Shown here piece after piece: positions 33,198-44,259 of a stretch of 64,000 nt of DNA. Made by a program: the position numbers and the translations under genes. Under the pieces are notes generated by a model that was not told the DNA's origin, did not search any database, and saw nothing but the letters and a program-made list of their open reading frames with translations. Numbering within the stretch: the stretch's first letter is position 1; each line of letters starts with the position of its first letter. The stretch comes from Patella vulgata (Eukaryota; Mollusca; Gastropoda; Patellidae), in assembly GCF_932274485.2 (NCBI RefSeq), contig NC_065882.2, forward strand, positions 41,200,593 to 41,264,592, given 5' to 3'.

Positions 33198-33524
33198 CAA
33201 ATTAAACGTAACACACTAAAGCAAAGTTACGCTAAACAGTAAATCTTATGCAAGAACTGATAGGAAAGCAAACATGGATAGGATAAACCAGCATGTGGCA
33301 GTTTTCATCAAGCCTTCCTTGAAGTGTCAAATTTGACAATGAACCCCCTCCCATGTATACGGCGCTATTGCGTGATGCATGTGCAGCTCAGTGGTCCTGT
33401 TGGGGCGATAAGTTCTTCATCTGTGAACATACTCTCAAAGCATGTCAAGTGTCCATGACTATTTATCATATCACAACCTGCATAGGTATTTGCATTTCAA
33501 TATCCCCTACTTTTTTTTGAAGAG
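33198..33524. mobile_element. half copy of the deleted Tc1-like element
   Basis: Matches 31785-32105 closely (CAAATTAAACGTAACACACT to the terminal CTACTTTTTTTTGAAGAG). Only one terminal repeat is present. Confidence 0.88.
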
Positions 33525-33775
33525 TATATAATATGCAGACCAATGGTAATTAATGCTTTCCTTGGATAGCTATATCTTGGTGTGACTATGCATAATGTCA
33601 TAAGCAATGTGGAAAATGCCACTCATATCATGTGAAGTAATAATGACAGTTCAGGCCTTCGAACTGTGAATACGAATATCATTATTAATAATTTTGGATG
33701 TCTCATCCTTTATTTAAATGACATATCAGAAACAAGGGTAAAATGTGGTTACAATTCCAGTTTCGTACCAATACA

Positions 33776-33925
33776 AAGTGTTTACACCTTACGGTCATAA
33801 TATGAAGAAACCTATTGATTTTCAATGATTTCCAATAATTACTGCCAAAGTCATCTCCCTTGATCACATTGAAAAACCTTGTGGAAGCTCTAGCTAGAGG
33901 CTAAAGTTAAGATCTGATTATTACT
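33776..33925 (+). repeat. single family B core unit
   Basis: One 150-bp unit (TATTGATTTTCAATGATTTC, ATAATTACTGCCAAAGTC) without ends, 36 bp before exon 13. Confidence 0.75.
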
Positions 33926-33961
33926 CTCTAATATTAGATATTATTTATTTATTTAATTTAG

Positions 33962-34101
33962 AATTATTATTCCCTGTCTGTAAAGAATGGTATTATTATT
34001 GCCCAGTTTACTGTAGATTCTGTTGGTGTATCTTTAGTCAGTAATTATAGTTTTAATGATGGTTTTCTACATAATATTGGTATTATCAAGTCCGGTAGAA
34101 G
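33962..34101 (+). CDS. laminin alpha exon 13: LG3 core
   Basis: 140 nt, phase 0 to phase 2; acceptor ATTTAATTTAG, donor GTAAGA. Reads NYYSLSVKNGIIIAQFTVD, then DGFLHNIGIIKSGRR. Y-x-S-L-x-V-x-N-G and H-N-I-x-I-x-K-S-G-R correspond to the middle LG strands. One sequon, NYS. Confidence 0.93.
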
Positions 34102-34587
34102 GTAAGATTATGTCCTGTATTGTTGTTCATCTTTGTAAAAACTTATTCTGAAAGAGAAATGATTTACTAAACCAAGAGCATCTTGAACTATAAAATCAAA
34201 TTAAATTTCACCAGTCTTCAATAATCACTGTATTATTCATATTTCTATCTTTACTAAAATAAAGACTGTGCGGTTTCTTGTAACTTTCACAAAGAAGACC
34301 GGCATCAATATTGTTATCAACCACATTGAATAGTTGAATCATTGTGTCCTCGAATAAGAGACTTCATCCCCGTATTCCAGTCTACACAGCTTTAGTTACT
34401 TGTAGGATGCTGCAAGGCAAATTTAATGTAGCACAAAAGTAAGGTGTAATGTAGAGAAATGTTAGTCACTGAGCGACATTGAAATTACTTTTATAATTTT
34501 GGTTTTGAGGGTATTACCAACTGTAACAACTCCACAGTCCACACTGTATTTTGTTATTTTACAGAACAAGTCCATATCAACACATTA
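34102..34587. other. unassigned intron sequence
   Basis: No repeat ends, exon motif or tandem structure supported. Confidence 0.4.
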
Positions 34588-34985
34588 TTTGTCTCCCTCA
34601 GCTATTTTCGAAGAGAGCGGGGGAACTATTAAAATTAATTCGTCTAACTGTTGTTCACACATTTTGGAACATGATAACTCGCCTAATTGAGGTTTAATGT
34701 TCCAACTTGATGTAGATGTTCATTCGGTGAAAGACTTGACTGGGTTCAGGTGAAGCAGAGATAAGCAATTTAATTTGTGCATGCTTTGGATCACGGTAAC
34801 TTTGATTCTAATTGAGTGACTATAATGAGCGATTTTTGCTTAGGTAACGCAGACTAGTAAGCAATTTGACTGCTCAATACTTTACAAAACAGAAATGAGC
34901 AAGAAATTAATGAATGTCATCTATTTATTATGGGATTGAGGTGGGGGACAGTATCCTCACTGTTTCTTACTTGGATTAATTTTTC
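34588..34985 (+). repeat. Helitron-like repeat, family D, short copy
   Basis: Starts TTTGTCTCCCTCAGCTATTT with hairpin partner GCGGGGGAAC. About two core units, then the 3' end GGTGGGGGACAGTATCCTCA. Mutated at both ends; 40 bp before exon 14. Confidence 0.78.
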
Positions 34986-35025
34986 ATTCACTGTATTAAT
35001 TTTTTATGGGTTAACTATTAAACAG

Positions 35026-35214
35026 GGTTGCGTTGATGGTAAATGATGAGAAACATATGGAAAGACGGCTACCTAGTGGTGCTACTGCAATAGTTATAGG
35101 TGCTGATGGTTCCTTATATCTAGGTGGTACACAGAGAGGTTTTACTGTAGGTAGTAATGTACCAACTACACAGAAGTTAGATGGTTGTCTTAGTAATATC
35201 ATCATTAATGGAGG
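35026..35214 (+). CDS. laminin alpha exon 14: LG3
   Basis: 189 nt, phase 2 to 2; acceptor TTAACTATTAAACAG, donor GTAAAT. Reads VALMVNDEKHMERRL, then SLYLGGTQRGFTVG and LDGCLSNIIINGG. L-Y-L-G-G and G-C-L-S-N-I-x-I-N-G are textbook LG motifs with the conserved Cys. Confidence 0.96.
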
Positions 35215-36112
35215 GTAAATTAATATTTCTCTAATTGACTGGTTAAGCACATAGGCTTACGTGCCAGGGGGCAGGGGGCAGCTGCCCCCCATCTGACGGG
35301 TAGAGTGCAAAAAAAAAAAAAAAATAGTATATGTCTTTTAAAAACCAATATTTTCCCGTCTAGTTGGCAAAATAAAGTGCCCGAAATCTAACAAAACACT
35401 AATTTTACTTTTCTTTAATTGAATACCACATATTTGTACTGAATTGACTATGGGTTAAAACATTTTGTCTGAAGCCACTCTGAATTGTGCAACATTTTTC
35501 GGACATTGATTATTATTTGTGATTGCAACTGCAACAGTCTGATTGGTTGATTTGAATTCAGGTCAGCATAGAGTGGGATTTCGGTTGCAAAAACATTGGA
35601 CCACTTTGAAGTGGCTTAACTCAAGGGCTGGAATAGCAGAAAAACGCAGTTGCGACAGTTAAATTTTCTCAGAGGCCCTATATACCTGTGAAATCGAAAC
35701 AAGATTTTTTTCATCATTTCATTCATGTCATTCTCCTCCAAAATCGAGAATATTAGACCACTTCCAAGTGGGTGTTGTCTCAGTGTGGAATAGCAGGAAA
35801 ACGTGTTTTTGATTGTTTAATTTTCCAAATTTTCTGAGGGAGGCCCCTGTACAGTAAGTGAAGCGCTTTTGGCACTCACTGGTGACCGGCGCTGCTGTTT
35901 GTAGACAGGAATTTTTCCAGCATTTCAGGCCTGCTGTCTACCTTAACATTCGTCGGGCCCGTACACCTGTGGTTTATCAGAGTGAGAAATAATTTGATTA
36001 CTTTATAAAATGATAAATGTGCAAGTAATTAATGATTCTATAAGCTTATTGAATAGGTAATTAATAAACTCTTGAGTAAATCACCATTCATTTATAATGT
36101 TTTATGTTGCAG
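35215..36112. other. unassigned; palindrome and poly-A near 35280
   Basis: GGGGGCAGCTGCCCCC near 35276 is a perfect 16-bp palindrome near an A-run (35311-35325); such GC-rich stretches occur beside hAT ends, but no terminal pair was found. CCACTTTGAAGTGG near 35601 is another short palindrome. Confidence 0.35.
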
Positions 36113-36198
36113 TTTAATAGCCTTAGATAAACCTAAACAATATGAACGAGCTGATATAGGTAGATGTTCATATGCTGTATCGCCATTTCAAAAACAAG
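36113..36198 (+). CDS. laminin alpha exon 15: end of LG3
   Basis: 86 nt, phase 2 to phase 1; acceptor TTTTATGTTGCAG, donor GTAAAC. Reads LIALDKPKQYERADIGRCS and ends SPFQKQ; G-R-C supplies the closing Cys of LG3. Its phase-1 end joins exactly to exon 16, 25.4 kb away. Confidence 0.9.
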
Positions 36199-36297
36199 GT
36201 AAACTTCTTTATATTTAAATGTATCTCATGAAAACCCAACAAGTTTATATTTTATCCTTTTGTCAAAATATCTATATTGAATACAAATGCTGTATTT

Positions 36298-36420
36298 ATA
36301 TACACCCACATGTTATGTGGGAGTGTATTCTTGTCACCCCTGTCTGTCAGTCGGTCACAAAACAGATCAGAGATCTTGAGATTTTTATTTTCAGGCATAT
36401 TAGGATTATTCAACTAATCT
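36298..36420 (+). repeat. 5' end fragment of a Helitron-like repeat
   Basis: TATACACCCACATGTTATGT then GGGAGTGTATT keeps the CCCACAT...ATGTGGG hairpin with a new loop and is followed by CTGTCTGTCAGTCGGTCAC. No core units follow. Confidence 0.65.
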
Positions 36421-36553
36421 AATTTTAAAGAAGAGGAAACTTAGACATTTAGAGTCGTTATTGCCCAAGTCACCAAAGCATAGTAAATACCCTACACTAA
36501 AATGAGTCATGAATCGATTTCAGTAAAACCTTGTACAGTACGCATTCCAAATT

Positions 36554-36926
36554 ATTGTCCCCCGCCTTTCGAAAAAAGCAGGGGACTATTAAAATGGGTT
36601 CGTCTGTCTGTCCGTCCGTCCGTCCGTCTGCCGTCTGTCTGGGACACAATAACTCTCTTTCTAATTGAGTTAGAATGTTCAAACTTGGTGTAGACGTAGG
36701 TGTTTATTAGGTCAATACCTTGATGGAGTTCGAAGATGAGCATTTTCCGCTTAGGGTAAGCGGAGATAAGCAATTTGATTGGTTAATGCTTTGGGACACG
36801 ATAACTTTAGTTCTAATTAAGTGAGAGTGATGAAACTTGGTGTATAGTTTCATTACATCGATACCTTGACTAAGTTCGATAATGAGCATTTTATGCTCAG
36901 GGTAAGCAGAGTGATAAGCAATTTGA
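36554..36926 (+). repeat. Helitron-like repeat, family D, 3'-truncated
   Basis: Starts TTGTCCCCCGCCTTTCGAAA with GCAGGGGACTATTAAAATGG. Two and a half core units, then it stops abruptly at about 36926. Confidence 0.85.
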
Positions 36927-37261
36927 AAAGTCATCTTGTGATAAATATGGTGCCTCCCTTCAAAAAACAGCTGATGGATGCATTTTCATTACCTTGCAAC
37001 CTTGCAATGCTCTTGACTATTGACCAATGCGTTATGTGCTGCACTACAATTCTCTACATTTCTCAAAAAACTGCCAATGGTTAGAAATGTCTTTTGGTGC
37101 TATAATTCTTGTATTTTCCTACCTTTCCTATGGATATTAAAACATGTACCATCTTATCAACTAAACTATCTTGTCTAAATATTCCCATTATTTTTCTCTA
37201 CCATGGTGCAAATAGATCAGTATCTCATCCTTTTGGGGAACAATTGTTTCAAAAGTAATCT
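36927..37261. other. unassigned intron sequence
   Basis: Nothing recognised between the truncated family D repeat and the piggyBac-like element. Confidence 0.4.
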
Positions 37262-37265
37262 TTAA

Positions 37266-38274
37266 CCCTTTCAATGCTAGACGTAAATCCACTGCCTGTG
37301 CTATACCCTTTTTTGAGGAAAAAAGGGAGGTTGGAACTGAATGCCAAGCAGTACTTATGGAAGCTTTTATGAAAAATCTTTTTGTCTGTTGGGATGGCAT
37401 GAGGTTGGGCTAAGAGGAAAAAATAGAATTTTGGAAATTTGCATAATAATGTAGTCACGTGACGTCATGGCGACCATTTTGGATTTCTCATTTCTCACTA
37501 AAGCTAACATGAAAACGAATTTTTCTCCATGAAATACCTAAAATATATTGTTTTTTTCACTGGATTTTGATAAAGATATATAAAATGAACAAAAATATCA
37601 ATAGCAGCCATGAGCAATGCCGCCACGAACACGCGCATCACGTCTCCCGCTGCCATGACCACGTGCGGATTGCAATACCTTGTTTTTACTTTCACCCCCA
37701 AGTCCCATTTCATTATCAATATAGTCAGTCAATAGATCTACACGTTCGGGACTCAGGAATTGCCTACGTCTTTTACGATCCAGCAGGCCAGCATTATTAT
37801 CAACATCAGAATTATTGTCAGAATCTACTGCAGACACAGGGCTATCGTGTTCACATTGGGCTTGTTCATCATGCACGGGAGACATAGCTAGCCATGGGCG
37901 GAACGTCGCGCAACAAATCACACACTTCATAATACCAATCACTGTCCTGACTACTATCATTATCAAGTAACTGGAAACGAATTATGTGTATCACCCGCCT
38001 TGAAATTGTCCACGTGTTGGTCAGCAAGACGTCATGCACGACTTCGTCGAGAGTGCATCATCTACGTTATCACTATGCACTCCGCCATTTTACAGTTTGC
38101 CGCTTTGAAACACGTGGAAATATGTTCTAGTGTATAGAAAATACAATAGATGGCACTTGCAGTTACGGTACTAATTTTAGCGAGGGCTTTACTGAGTACA
38201 TGGTAATACCGGGTACGCGCATTTTACCGACATTTTATAATACACGGTACTACCGGGTATACGCAGTGAAAGGG
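37266..38274. mobile_element. piggyBac-like element, 1,009 bp, TTAA-flanked
   Basis: TTAA at 37262-37265 and 38275-38278 flank ends CCCTTTCAATGC and the inverse CCCTTTCACTGC. CCYTTT ends in a TTAA site are the piggyBac signature. The right end holds repeated TACCGGGTAYRCGC motifs. A minus-strand frame at 37966-37598 gives an acidic product (VDSDNNSDVDNN; DRKRRRQFL), which could be an N-terminal transposase remnant; the catalytic part is absent. Confidence 0.82.
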
Positions 38275-38394
38275 TTAATAAAATGATGTTGTTAATTGTT
38301 TTCTGTTTGTTTTACTAAAATATAACCTTCTGCAACTTTATGTTTTGTCACTGTTTGCTTTTAATCCATTGTCTCAAGTGTTTTTTCTTTTTAA

Positions 38395-38698
38395 CCTGTT
38401 AAATGCGTAGGGCATTATATAACGTCCTGGACAACTGCCACTCACCGTGTGTAGGGCGTAATATAATGCCTTGGAGGTATTTTCCCCAACCTATTCTTCG
38501 AACATACGATCGCAGCATGTGTAGGACATTATATTACGCCTGGTCGAGGAAATCTAATTGAAGAGAGACAACTCTATTTACAATTAGTTTTAATATGGTT
38601 TCAGATTCAGGAATAAAAAGGTCAAAAATGACATTTTTCGTCAAATTAATTACACAATAGGGGGTAGTTAACGTTTTAAAAACTACACACTTAACGGG
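38395..38698. mobile_element. small piggyBac-like MITE, 304 bp, TTAA-flanked
   Basis: TTAA (38391-38394 and 38699-38702) flanks ends CCTGTTAAATGCGTAG and the inverse CCCGTTAAGTGTGTAG. Inside, a phrase like TGTGTAGGGCATTATATAAC occurs three times (about 38405, 38448, 38518), each followed by GTCCTGG-like bases. Confidence 0.8.
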
Positions 38699-38704
38699 TT
38701 AAAG

Positions 38705-39227
38705 GGGGGCTTATGTCGACTTTGCAACTCAAAGCAACTACTCGATCATATGAGCAACTGAGGACAACTGAGAGCAACTGAAATCGAAGCGCTCATGTCG
38801 ATTCGGAACTGATAGCGATTACACTTAACATGTGACTGTTAATTTGTTCACCACGTGATCAACAAATTGGTGAATACCTTAGAAGCATTCCAAAGGCATG
38901 GTCAGTATTGCCACAATTCTGTCACTACATTATTGTTTACATCATCAACATTTGAGAAGTGGGTGTCTTCGTTTGCTTCCATTTGCTTATTTATAAAGTC
39001 ACATGACACATGTCTCTTATCATGTGATGTTATTTGCATGGAAACAAGTTGACACCAGTTGTAAGAATGCTCATGTCAACTGCAACTAGTTGCAAAAAGT
39101 TGAACATGTGCAGTTGATTGCAACTGACTGCAACCAGTTGCTTCGAGTTGTAAGAGGTGCTCAGGTCAACCTTTTTCAGTTGCTCCCAGTTGGCAAAATG
39201 CCAGTTGCAAGGTCGACATAAGCCCCC
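38705..39227. mobile_element. 523-bp MITE with GGGGGCTTATGTCGAC ends
   Basis: The first 25 bp match the inverse of the last 25 at 24 positions (GGGGGCTTATGTCGACTTTG). Both sides carry many CAACT/AGTTG motifs. It starts only 2 bp after the piggyBac MITE. No clear target-site duplication. A partial copy lies at 47101-47397. Superfamily unknown. Confidence 0.8.
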
Positions 39228-39792
39228 ATTTAAATCCATATAAGAAGGCCATAATTTTTAGGTATTAACATGTTTGGGGCACAACCTCTAGTTTTCGGGA
39301 AACAAAGTGTGGCGATGGTTTCTGATAGAAGGGACCTTAGTGAATATATTTGTAGTTTGCTAGCTCTGGAAACTACTGGCTAACTTCAGAAGAATAGAAA
39401 ATCTAAGATGGCGGCCAAAAATTGTCTGAAATAGAGTTTGACAGACATTGTTGATGAAATGACTCATGTAATATGTCATTTTATAGGTTTTGTCGGTCAC
39501 CTGACTTATTTGTGATAGTTGCCAATTCATCCCACAAATGATTGATCCAATATGACAGCTAAAATTCAAAATGGTGGCAGTGTTTTTTAAACACTTAAGA
39601 CATAGGACATCGGGTGTATATCATATGGACAAACATTATCCACTTTACAGCCATACCCATGAAGCAATGGTGGAGTCTGGAGTATGTAATGCAGCATAAT
39701 GTAAGATTGATAATTAGTCCTTAAACTATGGGGACCTAGTGGTAAATGCATGGTACACAATACAAATTGTATGCTTCCAAGTCACTGAATAG

Positions 39793-40783
39793 TTTTTGTC
39801 CCCCTCCTTTCGAAGAAAGCAGGGGACTATTACAATGGGTTCGTCTGTCTGTCTGTCGGTCCGACCGTCCGTCAAACTTTTTGGGACACAATAACTCTCT
39901 GTCTAATTGAGCTACAATGTTCAAACTTGGTGTAGGTGTTTATTAGGTCAATGCCTTGATGGAGTTTGAAGATGAGCATTTTCTGCTAAGGGTAAGCAGA
40001 GATAAGCAATTTGATTGGTTAATGCTTTGGGACACGATAACTGTAGTTCTAATTAAGTGAGAGTGTTGAAACTTGGTGTATAGCTTCATTACATCAATAC
40101 CTTGACTAAGTTCTATAATGAGCATTTTCTGCTTAGGGTAAGCAGAGCGATAAGCAATTTGATTTGCCGAGACTTTGGAACACAATAACTCCCCTTCTAA
40201 TTGAGGTAGAATGTTCAAACTTGGTGTAGGTGTTTATTAGGTCAATGTCTTGATGGAGTTCGAACATGAGCATTTTGGGCTTAGGTTAAGCAGAGATAAG
40301 CAATTTGATCGGTCAAGACTTTGGAACACAATAACTCTCATTCTAGTTGAGTTAGAATGTTCACACTTAGCGTAGGTGTCTATTAGGTGAATGCCTTGAT
40401 GGAGTTCGAAGATGAAAATTTTCTGCTTAGGATAAGCAGGGATAAGCAATTTGATTGGTTGATGCTTTGGGACACGATAACTTTAGTTCTAATTAAGTGA
40501 GAGTGAGGATACTTGGTGTATAGCTTTATTATATCAACACATTGACTTAGTTCGATAATGAATATTTTCTGCTGTCATGTCATGGCTGAGTTTAATGATT
40601 TACATTGTTCAATGCTTTGGGACAAGATAACTTTGATTCTATCTGATAGAGAGTGATGAAACTTAGTGTATAGTTTGATGGCTTGATACTTTTGAAAAAA
40701 ATAAATGTACGATTAATTAATATGTGTCATCTATTTATTTTGGGATTTCGGCGGGAGACATCAGCCTCACTGTTGGCTTGCTT
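39793..40783 (+). repeat. Helitron-like repeat, family D, two-ended copy
   Basis: 5' end TTTTTGTCCCCCTCCTTTCG with hairpin partner AGCAGGGGAC. Five core units spaced about 147 bp (ATAACTCTC / ATAACTGTAG phrases at 39890, 40037, 40184, 40330, 40479) follow, then a unique segment. 3' end GGCGGGAGACATCAGCCTCA then CTGTTGGCTTG. It interrupts the left arm of the palindrome, so it is younger than that duplication. Confidence 0.88.
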
Positions 40784-41326
40784 TTCTAAAGATAGTGATC
40801 GCTTGGGAATTGGGGCATTCATATCCTTTAAAAAGAGTATTGTCGCTCAAGTCAAATAGAAGTTATCTTACAAAATCTGTTTCTTCTTCATAATGGCTGA
40901 ATGGATTTCTCTGAAATGTGGTAAGGGTCACCCCAAGATGATAAAGATAAGAGTTTGTCTGAAAGTAGTTGCAGAATTTTGATAAATATTGGCATGGATG
41001 TTACTTAGTTTGAGGTTGTTTAGATTTATTCGGATAAAGTTGCTTGATCCCGTAGTTTTGGTGCAAGGGCACCTTGATTGAGCAAATGTTTGACTCCTCA
41101 TAAACCCTTTAATGGGTTTCAACAAAATTTGGTAGGTAAGTTGATTGAGTGGTGCTTGTCCAGATCCGAAATTTGAAATTATCGCTGTTACCTTTCTTGT
41201 AAAATGTCTATTCCATCTGGTTTTACATAATTTGAAATATTTCTTTTCTCACATTTCTCAGTAGTAGGCCCTATACTTGAGTATTGGGTTGGCGGACGGG
41301 ACATATAATGGCCTCGGCATTATCAA

Positions 41327-41545
41327 GAGAGAGAGAAATGGGGTTTAACGTTCACTCGACACAAACAGGTCATTTTGGGATTAACATATGGTTTAATTTT
41401 ATTTCAATAATTCGCTTGCGCATAGGGGTCTTTAGCAGTGCAAGGACCCGGAGAAAACCCACGAGGTTGGACAGGCGACCCTGCTCCTTGACACGTACAA
41501 CCTGGGAATCATCAAACCTCAGCACGTCGCCAAAATGGGCACTGT
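41327..41545 (-). mobile_element. SINE, inverted copy of the 510-787 family
   Basis: (GA)n, then ATGGGGTTTAACGTTCACTC. The core CGGAGAAAACCCACGAGGTT is the inverse of the first SINE, and GGGAATCATCAAACC is the B-box region. The tRNA head is partly lost. It sits in the left arm of the palindrome. Confidence 0.8.
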
Positions 41546-43140
41546 GAAGGGAAATAATTAGACATTATGGACTTCTTGATTCTCCTAAAACTCATGATGA
41601 ATTGCAGCTAAATTCAGAACATATTCCCAGCATTATGCGGGAGCAGCTTTTAAGGGACAATTTTGACTTATTTCCAAAAAAAATTCTCTTAACAGCTGCT
41701 CCTGCATAATAGTCCTGGCAATAGGTTCTGAACAAGCTTCACTCAATCAACATACCTATCAAATTTTGTTGAAACTGATTAAATGGTTTGGAGGAGTTGA
41801 ACATTTGCTCAATCCAGGTGCTGTTTCACCAAAACTATGGGATCGAGCAATTGCATTCAATAAGTTACATTCATGCCAATATTTATCAAAATTCTTCAAT
41901 TACTTTCAAACTTTTATCTTTTAAATCTTGGGGTGATCCTTACCACATTTCAGAGAAATCCATTCAGCCCTTATGAAAAAGAAACCGATTTTGTAAGATA
42001 CATTTTATTTGACCCTTAAATGTGTTGGGACTTGAGTGCCTATACCCTTTTAAAAGACTATGACTATTCATTGACTTGGAAGCGTACAATTTTAGTATGT
42101 ATCAGGTGTATACGACTAGATCGCAATAGTTTTAGGCAAAAAAACGACCTACTATCAATCCTACATTATGCTGCATTACAGACTCCAGAGTCCAGAATCA
42201 ACCATTGCCATTTGGGCATAGCTGGAAAGTAGTGCATGGGAAGTATTTGTCTATATGTTACACACCTGATGCCCTATGTCTCAGTATTTCAACAACTTCT
42301 CATTCCATAACTCAATAACAGATGACTCAAAATACTCACAGCGGAATACATTATAATATAATGCATTATAATGTATTGTGATAGCTGTAATATATGAAGG
42401 ATAAAAGATTTATGGATGTCTGGAACAAGTTATGGTAGTTATTATTACATGTTTATGTCTGTTGCCACAGAAATGCTCAGTTGTTGTATGCTATCTCCTT
42501 TCAAATTAGTTCTATCATCTTAGAAATGACATATTCATTTCTCTTCCCCCACAACCCTTGAAAAGACATATCACATGTGTATTTTGTTTTTGGTATTGAA
42601 CAAATAAATTTGACTACAATTTCTGTCACAATTTTATATTTTGGTGGTCATATTGGACCAACTGTTTGTGAGATGAATCAGAAACTGTCCAAAATGAGTC
42701 CAGTGACCAACAAAACCTATTGAATGATATATTACGTCGGTCATTTCACCAACAATGTTTGTCAAGCTCAATTTCAGAATAGTTTTGGCTGCCATCTTGG
42801 ATTTTCGGCTTTCCTGAAGTTAGCCCATAGTTTTCAGAGGTAGCAAATTACAAATATCTTCACTAGGGTACCTTCTATCAGAAGTCATTGTCAAACCTTG
42901 TTCCCAGAGAAATGGTCACGGATTTGGGCAATGTACCCCAACAAATACAGTGACAGTATCTCTTAAGTCTAGAACTTCAAAAATACCGTTTGTCTTATAA
43001 GCAGTAAGCCATGTTGAAGTCTTTAATATTTACTATTATGTCATTTTTTGACCATCAATAAAATAATATAGAAATGAATAAATTATATATCAACATATAC
43101 TTTAATAATATGTGTATATTCTAGGGGGCCATTAAACAAT

Positions 43141-43221
43141 TCACCCATCTTCATTAGCCCAGTTTGAGCAGAACAGTAGGATGTTAAACTGCATTTCATT
43201 TTATTTCATTTCATTTCATTT
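43141..43221 (+). mobile_element. SINE tail fragment, second SINE family
   Basis: CCCATCTTCATTAGCCCAGT, AGTAGGATGTTAAACTGC and (ATTTC)n match the tail of the 32249-32625 family. Confidence 0.65.
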
Positions 43222-44255
43222 AAACAATTCAAAGAGCCTAAAGTTTAATGTAGATTATCCAACAAGAGGCATGTCATTAGCGACTATGAAACAAATCTTT
43301 GTATTTTTATAGGAATGTCACTAAAATTTGCCCTAACTCTGATTTTCTCACACACTCAACTTGCTGTTGAGAAAACAACAGAATGCATATATGAATTATT
43401 TCTGCTAATAAACCAGAAAGGCTTTCTGATTGATTTTTCTTTTAATGTTGCTAATGATATATTTACTTTCGTTAGCCTGAAGGTTTTCTTTTTAATAAAG
43501 CCTCACTTTAAACGCGTCACTTATTGAATTGTGTACGAGGATTCTAGTACTGGTACTTGTGAGTAAAGATCAATCAGTACTTAAACATTTTTCTGTTACT
43601 AGTTTTGCCTCTAGGCATAACTTGTAAATGCAGTGAATCTGGACTGAATGAGATTATAGATGGAAACAAGCGTCTGCTAGTTCAATGATTGTTGCTAGAC
43701 ATGTTATCTCAAGTGTGAAACACAGATTATCTCTACATTAAATAATGTAAGTAATATTAGTTGGGATGTATTGCAGTAAATATGTATGTACCACTTAGAA
43801 TTCAATGTCCCGCATGTTTGATATATCACAAATTATATTACAAGTTTCTCAGTTGTTGATGAAAGAAATATATATAATTCAATAGTTATACTTTGGTTAG
43901 GCCTATATGGAATCACAAAAGTAGCGAACTTGCTGATTATAAAATGATTAAAAACTTACATTAAAGATACATTATGTAAGATTTAGATAAAGAGTTGACA
44001 ATTTTGCTATAATAGCTCAAAAATAGATAATGTAAAATGAAAATATTGAAAATTTCATTCAAATTACTTCATTGAGCCAAGTTATCACTGTTTGTAAACA
44101 TGTAGTTTTGACAAGATGTGTGCATAGTGGTAACCAAGGGACTGGTATATTCGAGAATTAGCCTCGCTTTCCCATTTTTTAATGGTGAATCATTCTAATC
44201 TAGTTAAAATCTTGAATATTTGATGCCATCGAGAGTTGATCATGGTCTTGTTTTG
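43222..44255. other. mostly unassigned; dispersed repeat at 43960-44090
   Basis: A 70-codon frame at 43315-43527 has no splice phase or motif fit. The stretch from 43962 repeats the 23290 element (TTAAAGATACATTATGTAAG). Confidence 0.35.
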
Positions 44256-44259
44256 TTAA

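Larger units (their letters stand above)
39268..42948. repeat. large imperfect palindrome, about 1.2-kb arms, axis near 41675
   Basis: 39268-39790 is the inverse of 42100-42948 (for example TTTCTGATAGAAGGGACCTT near 39318 against 42866-42885), and 40784-41170 is the inverse of 41730-42060. ATTCAGAACATATTCCCAGC at 41608 mirrors the stretch ending GTTCTGAAC near 41735. After removing a family D repeat (39793-40783) and a SINE (41327-41545), the left arm is as long as the right. A 340-bp block at 42300-42640 has no partner. Confidence 0.8.

Noticed and set aside
35270-35295. GGGGGCAGCTGCCCCC palindrome as a regulatory site
   Set aside because: It is alone in an intron with no promoter context; more likely part of a decayed transposon end.
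43315-43527. 70-codon frame following a pyrimidine-rich TTTTTATAG
   Set aside because: The phase does not fit the exon 15-16 junction, which is already in frame; the product is hydrophobic and not LG-like.
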